Assembly: GCA_017541465.1 (NCBI GenBank)
Contig: JAFXYZ010000013.1
Coordinates: 1 to 64,000 of the forward strand
Reading direction: 5' to 3'
DNA length: 64,000 nucleotides
From: a bacterium
Lineage (GTDB): Bacteria; Cyanobacteriota; Vampirovibrionia; Gastranaerophilales; Gastranaerophilaceae
The position numbers and the translations under genes are program-made. This document shows positions 59,342 through 64,000 of this stretch, one piece after another. The first letter of the stretch is position 1; every line of letters begins with the position of its first letter. The notes under the pieces were generated by a model, which ran no database searches, was not told the origin of the DNA, and saw only the letters and a list, made by a program, of their open reading frames with translations.

Positions 59342-60792
59342 TGAGAACAGGGTATATCAAAAAAGCATTATCCATAATTTACAGGTATATGTCGTTTTTG
59401 ATACTCGTTCCCTGTATAGTTTCCTTATGTTTTAGAGAATATGACTCAATTATACCGTTTCTTGTCGCCTCCTTATGTGCTTTTTTACTCAGCATAATTA
59501 TGAAAGACAGAAAGGGTGTGGATTTAAACAATATAAAAAGGATAGAAGCCTTTTGGGTAACAATAACCGTTTGGGTTGGAGTTGCTCTGATAAGTGCAAT
59601 TCCCTATATTTTCTTCGGGCTTAGTCCCATAAATGCACTATTTGAAGCAACTTCAGGGATAACTGCAACAGGCGCAACAATTCTGACAGACTTTTCTCTT
59701 TACCCCAAGGCAATGTTCTTCTGGCGCTCGTTTAGTCAGTGGCTCGGCGGTATGGGAATTATCGTTCTTTTTATCGCAATTCTTCCTCAGTTTGCGGTTG
59801 CAGGCAGGCAGATGTTCTTCGCAGAAGCCTCAAATACAACCGAGGACAAAATTACCCCGAGAATAAGGCAGACGGCAAGCGGATTATGGAAGATTTATCT
59901 CACCTTAACATTTCTTGAAATAATTCTTTTGACATGGTTCAAAATGCCTGTTTTTGATGCGATTTGCAACTCTATGTCAACTCTCTCGGGCGGTGGGTTT
60001 TCACCTGATTCAAACAGCTTTTGCTCTTATGACATACCGATTTTTGTATGGATTATAACCGCTTTTATGTTCCTTGCAGGGATAAACTTCACCCTGCAAT
60101 ACACCTTTCTTGCAAAGAAAAAGTGGACCGTCTTTTTTAAAGATGAAGAGTTCAGAACTTATGTGGTAACAATAATCGCGTTTACTCTTATGATAACCTT
60201 TGCCCTGTGCGGAGAAGGTCTTGCTAATTTTGGCAACAATATAAGAGAAGCTCTGTTTCAGGTTATTTCTGTTATCACCACAACCGGTTTTGCCTCGGTT
60301 GACTTTGCACAGTGGAATTTAAGAGCAAAGATATTTCTCTTTATCTTAATGTTTACGGGCGCTTCAGTCGGTTCAGCCTCGGGCGGATTAAAGCTCATAA
60401 GAATTTTGCTTGTACTAAAGTATTTAAAAAGACAAATTCAGCAGATTTTCCACCCGAACGGGGTTTATCTGATTAAATTAAATAAAAAAATTGTTCCCGA
60501 CAGTGTTGTAACCCAAATGATTTCGTTCACCTTTTTCTATTACTGCATTTTTCTTATAACCGCAATAATTGTTATTCTGATTGAGAAAAACGCAATAATC
60601 GGGGTAACGGGGGCAATAGCAACTCTCGGAAACGTAGGCCCTGCATTTGGTGCAATAGGACCAATGGGAAGTTATGACTGTCTTTCGACCTCAACAAAAG
60701 CTGTTTTTATCTTCAACATGTTAATCGGAAGACTTGAATTAGTGCCGTTTTTGGCTATGCTCCATCCGGAGTTTTGGAAACTGAAAAAATAA
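59341..60792 (+). CDS. trkH: Trk potassium transporter TrkH
   Basis: 483 residues, polytopic. Four pore-loop motifs of the TrkH/KtrB fold are visible: ATSGITATGATILTDF, CNSMSTLSGGGFSPDSNS, VISVITTTGFASVDF and IATLGNVGPAFGAIG. FWRSFSQWLGGMGIIVLFIA is a conserved segment. Forms the K+ channel with TrkA. Confidence 0.93.
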   Translation: MRTGYIKKALSIIYRYMSFLILVPCIVSLCFREYDSIIPFLVASLCAFLLSIIMKDRKGVDLNNIKRIEAFWVTITVWVGVALISAIPYIFFGLSPINALFEATSGITATGATILTDFSLYPKAMFFWRSFSQWLGGMGIIVLFIAILPQFAVAGRQMFFAEASNTTEDKITPRIRQTASGLWKIYLTLTFLEIILLTWFKMPVFDAICNSMSTLSGGGFSPDSNSFCSYDIPIFVWIITAFMFLAGINFTLQYTFLAKKKWTVFFKDEEFRTYVVTIIAFTLMITFALCGEGLANFGNNIREALFQVISVITTTGFASVDFAQWNLRAKIFLFILMFTGASVGSASGGLKLIRILLVLKYLKRQIQQIFHPNGVYLIKLNKKIVPDSVVTQMISFTFFYYCIFLITAIIVILIEKNAIIGVTGAIATLGNVGPAFGAIGPMGSYDCLSTSTKAVFIFNMLIGRLELVPFLAMLHPEFWKLKK

Positions 60793-60857
60793 AAATATCA
60801 TATCTTGCCTAAAACTGTAAAATTTGGTAATATTGTTTAAAACAGATAGGATTGACA

Positions 60858-61526
60858 ATGAACAAAAAATTAATAATAATATGCCTTTTAATTCCGATAG
60901 CAGCACTCATTTTAAAGTTTGTCTGGAAGGGTGTTTCGGGAATTAAAGTCGATGAATTTAAACCTGTTGCGGCAATATTTTTGGTAGATATTTCAGCATC
61001 AAACCAGAATTTACTCCATAAACAGGAGCAATACCTTTTGGGCCTGTGCAAAAGGCTCGATCCTGAGGACAAAATCAAAATTCTTTTAATTTCCCAGGAT
61101 TCATACCTTGCTTATGAAGGCACACCGCATGCAACGGGTGTTATAAACAAAATGCTTAAAAAGTATTCGGCTTATGACTCAAAAGCCTATGGTACCGCCT
61201 ATGGTACAGCGATGAAGAAGGGTGTCGGACACGCACTTTCAATGACAAAAGAAGGCTATGTTCCCGCAATAATCGTCTTAGGCGACCTTGAAAACGAAGG
61301 TGCTGTTGAAGGACAGATTAACTGGAACACACTTCCAAAGAACATTGAAAAGGCAAAACAATATATGCCTGACCTCTCAATAGCCTTTATGTATGCTCAC
61401 CCGACAAAACTCGACCTGGTTAAAGAAAAACTCGGACCTGTTTTGGGTGAAAACAAACTCACGATTGCAAGTGAAGAAAATGCTGAAAAGAATGTCAGCA
61501 AAATCTTAAAAGCAATGGGCAGATAG
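60858..61526 (+). CDS. Membrane-anchored VWA-like protein
   Basis: 222 residues from ATG 60858 (an in-frame TTG at 60852 is less likely). One N-terminal TM (IIICLLIPIAALILKFVW), then a VWA-like fold: AAIFLVDISASNQNLL (DxSxS of a MIDAS) and IIVLGDLENEG. GTAYGTAMKKG supplies the possible Thr ligand region. It likely faces the periplasm and binds a partner with Mg2+. First of three genes with an FHA-like membrane protein and a TonB-C-like protein. Confidence 0.72.
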   Translation: MNKKLIIICLLIPIAALILKFVWKGVSGIKVDEFKPVAAIFLVDISASNQNLLHKQEQYLLGLCKRLDPEDKIKILLISQDSYLAYEGTPHATGVINKMLKKYSAYDSKAYGTAYGTAMKKGVGHALSMTKEGYVPAIIVLGDLENEGAVEGQINWNTLPKNIEKAKQYMPDLSIAFMYAHPTKLDLVKEKLGPVLGENKLTIASEENAEKNVSKILKAMGR

Positions 61527-61552
61527 AAATATTAGTTAGAAAGTGAAATAAA

Positions 61553-63277
61553 ATGCAAATTACATTAACTTCCAAAAATCAGGAAAAAACTTTTGACAAT
61601 GTTGAAATTCTCAACATCGGAACAAGTCCGAACTGTGATTTCAGACTGACTTTGCCGTTTGACCTGCTTTTGATACTTCAGAAAGCACCGAGCGGAAAGT
61701 GGATGATAGTCAACAGCTTCAAAAACGATAAGGTACTCTTCAGAGGTCAGCCGATGGGCGCCTCTATTGAATTTGGAAGTTTATGCAAATTGATGTTTGC
61801 GGAAGGTACGGGCTTTATTACCATAAAAATTTCGATGGTTTCTCAGGCGGCAAGCCAGAAATTATCACATATCAGCGCGATGAAGCCGACCGCACCTGCT
61901 CCTCAGCAGCCTGCGGCAGCCGAAGGCGGTGAAGCACCGCAAAAACCCGCAGCACCTGCGCCTGCGCCCAAAACGCCCTCAAGCAAAACTATTTCGATGA
62001 TTCAGGACGAAGAACTCAACGAGTTTGATATTAAAGAATTATACGGAAGCGGAATAAATGCCCAGACAAAAATCAAGCTGGACAAGAAAAAAGCAGATAT
62101 TGAAAAACGAAGAACAACCATCATCAAAGAAGTTGCTTATAAAGTTAATTATTTAAGACAAAAACTTGCTCAGAATGAAAAGATTTTGTTCATTATGAAT
62201 GCTCTTATTTTCATTCTTCCGTTTGTGTTTATGAATGTTCTCAAAAGCGGATATTCTTTAAACTTTGGCGGTGAAGAACACCAGACGGAAATTTTTGTTT
62301 CCGTAGCCATCGCTTTTGTTGTAAACACACTGATTTTAAAGCAGGGCTCATATATGAGGCTTCAAAATAAGAGTAATCCCCACCCGAGCCCGACTGCAAT
62401 TGCGGTTCAGAGATTATGTCTGCTCTCTTCAAGTATGCTCTTTGCGGTTGTAATGGTTGTTGCTATCGCACAGCTTCTCGGACAAGAGCAAAAAACTTAT
62501 ATCTTCGCGCAAATTGCTATCTTCTGCTCGTTCTCCTGCATATTAATCGGTTCTTTTGCAGGGTTTATGAAGAACGTCATCACTGAAGATGCGGAAGAAC
62601 TTGACGGATATGAAATGAGAGAAGATTTCCAGGCTATTGTTAAAGATTATCAAACCTGGATAGGTTTCTTTGTAAACAACACAACAAAAAAGAGAATAAA
62701 AGATATACAGGAATCACTGTTTGAACTGAGATTAAAAGCCTTCGGCGAATATATGCTCGGTATTGCAACATCACCCTTCCTGGCTTACGGTGTATCTCAG
62801 ACTTTAGCTATGTGCTTCCCTGATGCGGCAGGCTGGGTAAGAATTTCAGGCTTAACTTTAAGCCCCGTATTCTTAATACTTGCGACCTTATTAATCGTCT
62901 TTGCTTTCCACTGTTTCGGTATGTCCTTCACAATTTCAAGAAGAGTACACGCATCGGATGTTATCAAGCAGGATGGTTTCAGCGATTACAATATCCACGG
63001 TGTATCACTCCACGGAAGCGAAGGTACAAAGGTACTCAAGAAGGAAGCAAAAAAATGGTTCTTTATCGCTCTTGCAGTTGTTGCTATTGAAATTACAATG
63101 AACGTTTCCTACTTCATCGGAGAAATGGGCGATGATATGAAAGGCTTATTGCTCAGCTTCGTTGCAGCATTAGTTCCTACATCAATCCTTATTATGGAAA
63201 CAACAATGCTCGGCGGAACGAAATTTGCAATAACCATCAGAGAAGAAATGTTATCAAAAATTGATAAAGATTTTTAG
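61553..63277 (+). CDS. FHA-like domain polytopic membrane protein
   Basis: 574 residues. The N-terminus (1-95) looks like an FHA fold (VEILNIGTSPNCDFRL, IEFGSLCKLMFAEG) though the phosphothreonine-binding residues are not certain. A Pro/Ala-rich linker (APAPAPKTPSSK) and a basic helix (about 155-210) follow, then eight hydrophobic segments to the end. No family recognised. 26 bases after the VWA-like gene and 13 bases before the next gene, so one operon. Possibly assembles or senses an envelope complex. Confidence 0.7.
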   Translation: MQITLTSKNQEKTFDNVEILNIGTSPNCDFRLTLPFDLLLILQKAPSGKWMIVNSFKNDKVLFRGQPMGASIEFGSLCKLMFAEGTGFITIKISMVSQAASQKLSHISAMKPTAPAPQQPAAAEGGEAPQKPAAPAPAPKTPSSKTISMIQDEELNEFDIKELYGSGINAQTKIKLDKKKADIEKRRTTIIKEVAYKVNYLRQKLAQNEKILFIMNALIFILPFVFMNVLKSGYSLNFGGEEHQTEIFVSVAIAFVVNTLILKQGSYMRLQNKSNPHPSPTAIAVQRLCLLSSSMLFAVVMVVAIAQLLGQEQKTYIFAQIAIFCSFSCILIGSFAGFMKNVITEDAEELDGYEMREDFQAIVKDYQTWIGFFVNNTTKKRIKDIQESLFELRLKAFGEYMLGIATSPFLAYGVSQTLAMCFPDAAGWVRISGLTLSPVFLILATLLIVFAFHCFGMSFTISRRVHASDVIKQDGFSDYNIHGVSLHGSEGTKVLKKEAKKWFFIALAVVAIEITMNVSYFIGEMGDDMKGLLLSFVAALVPTSILIMETTMLGGTKFAITIREEMLSKIDKDF

Positions 63278-63290
63278 AAAGAAAAAATAA

Positions 63291-64000
63291 ATGTTTAGAT
63301 GTACGGAATGTAATACAGAATACGAAGTAAAACCCGATTTTTGCGAATGCGGAAATGATGAGTTTATAGAAGTTGACGGTTCACCTGCCCCTCAAACAGA
63401 GGTTTATCAGGAGGCAGCGCCCTCATCGATATTTGAACAAAATTCACTTCAGCCTCAGGCGGAATACAGAGAAGAAGTGGAAGAGGAGCAATTTAATTTT
63501 GATCCCTCCTTTGTTAAAAAGAAAAAAATTACCATAACTCTCGTAGGTGCTTCCGTTCTTATTTCTCTGGCACTTTTCTTCCTTGTCGGAAACAATACAA
63601 CGGTAAAAGTTGATGACTCAGCGCAAAAGCAGGCAGCACTTGAAGCAAGAAAAGCCCAGCTTGCGAAAACCATACCCGAGGTTGACTCCTTTTGGGATGA
63701 TACCCCTGCCTTCAAAAGCGGAGGTTCGGGTTCAACAGTTCCTCTTTTAAACAGAAATTTAAAAAATTTAAACGGAACAATGAAACAGTATATGTATACA
63801 ATAGGAAAAACCTTCTCTAAGAACTGGGATACAAGAGGTATCTCGGGAACGGGTATTTGCAGAGTTGAATTTATCATTAACAGAGACGGCTCTCTGGCAA
63901 AATCAAACATTGTTAATAAATCAGAAAACCAGAGCCTTAATGATTCCGTTAATATGGCAATATCTCAGGTGCATAAGTTCGATGCTCCGCCCTCTGATTA
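63291..64000 (+). CDS. Partial zinc-ribbon / TM / TonB-C-like protein
   Basis: Starts at ATG 63291 and runs off the right edge (236 residues visible). MFRCTECNTEYEVKPDFCEC is a Cys4 zinc ribbon. An acidic stretch and one TM (ITLVGASVLISLALFFLVG, about 80-98) follow. After a long linker comes a domain with ICRVEFIINRDGSLAKSNIV and SLNDSVNMAISQVHKF, the beta-strand/helix pattern of TonB/TolA C-terminal domains. It probably spans the periplasm. The zinc ribbon on the cytoplasmic side is unusual for a TonB-like protein. Confidence 0.75.
   Translation, partial: MFRCTECNTEYEVKPDFCECGNDEFIEVDGSPAPQTEVYQEAAPSSIFEQNSLQPQAEYREEVEEEQFNFDPSFVKKKKITITLVGASVLISLALFFLVGNNTTVKVDDSAQKQAALEARKAQLAKTIPEVDSFWDDTPAFKSGGSGSTVPLLNRNLKNLNGTMKQYMYTIGKTFSKNWDTRGISGTGICRVEFIINRDGSLAKSNIVNKSENQSLNDSVNMAISQVHKFDAPPSD

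Overview
The window looks like a chromosomal segment of a low-GC, diderm, fermentative bacterium. The best fit is a gut member of the Gastranaerophilales (Melainabacteria/Vampirovibrionia, the non-photosynthetic sister group of Cyanobacteria). The sequence shows a lipid A set in the order lpxD-lpxC-fabZ-lpxA, heptose genes, an O-antigen-ligase-like protein, a [FeFe]-hydrogenase maturase (HydF), lactate dehydrogenase and a B12-dependent ribonucleotide reductase. Several unrelated proteins also carry a short N-terminal 'S-F-x-G'-like motif that I associate with this group. The taxonomic call is inference; there is no rRNA gene in the window.

Layout. 1-6.2 kb: a partial papain-like protein, a cupin protein, two tandem D12-class adenine methyltransferases and a lysine/glutamate-rich repeat protein. 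6.2-17.5 kb: one long minus-strand operon, mnmG-mfd-prsA-like-hldC-lpxD-lpxC-fabZ-lpxA-M29 peptidase, with a promoter that should give a leaderless mnmG transcript and a clear terminator at the end. 17.6-25.5 kb: a small hypothetical gene, then two members of a modular family (calcium-binding EF-hand N-terminus, low-complexity linker, coiled coil, varying cell-wall-active C-terminus) on either side of an alcohol dehydrogenase/flippase-like/hydF operon. 25.6-30.2 kb: tRNA-Ser(CGA), then an AT-rich restriction-modification island (HNH endonuclease, two m5C methyltransferases, a ribbon-helix-helix regulator) bracketed by two 177-bp, almost identical, highly structured direct repeats. No recombinase is visible. 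30.3-38.1 kb: a nucleotidyltransferase-HPr-kinase-like-PqqD trio followed by four glycosyltransferases and a four-repeat helical protein. 38.3-43.1 kb: tag, a flavodoxin-fold reductase, ldh and a third modular protein, this one ending in an alpha/beta-hydrolase. 43.1-50.5 kb: a minus-strand operon running from the heptose kinase through a DUF4330-like protein, O-antigen ligase, sucC, sucD and a gltD-like gene to a DAHP synthase. 50.6-55.1 kb: a hypothetical gene, murA, a small repeat protein and nrdJ. 55.5-57.9 kb: a TPR protein, a tiny divergent pair of regulators and a DUF4143-type ATPase. 58-64 kb: trkA-trkH, then a cluster of a VWA-like protein, an FHA-like polytopic membrane protein and a partial zinc-ribbon/TonB-C protein.

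How it fits together. Lipid A acylation (lpxA/C/D, fabZ), ADP-heptose synthesis (kinase and adenylyltransferase encoded as separate genes about 39 kb apart), MurA, the O-antigen ligase and the glycosyltransferase cluster all serve the envelope. LDH, HydF, SucCD, an alcohol dehydrogenase and class II RNR suit an anaerobic fermenter. The most unusual features are the recombinase-less R-M island with structured repeats, the three modular EF-hand proteins with swapped catalytic ends (one frameshifted), and the HPr-kinase/PqqD/nucleotidyltransferase/glycosyltransferase cluster.
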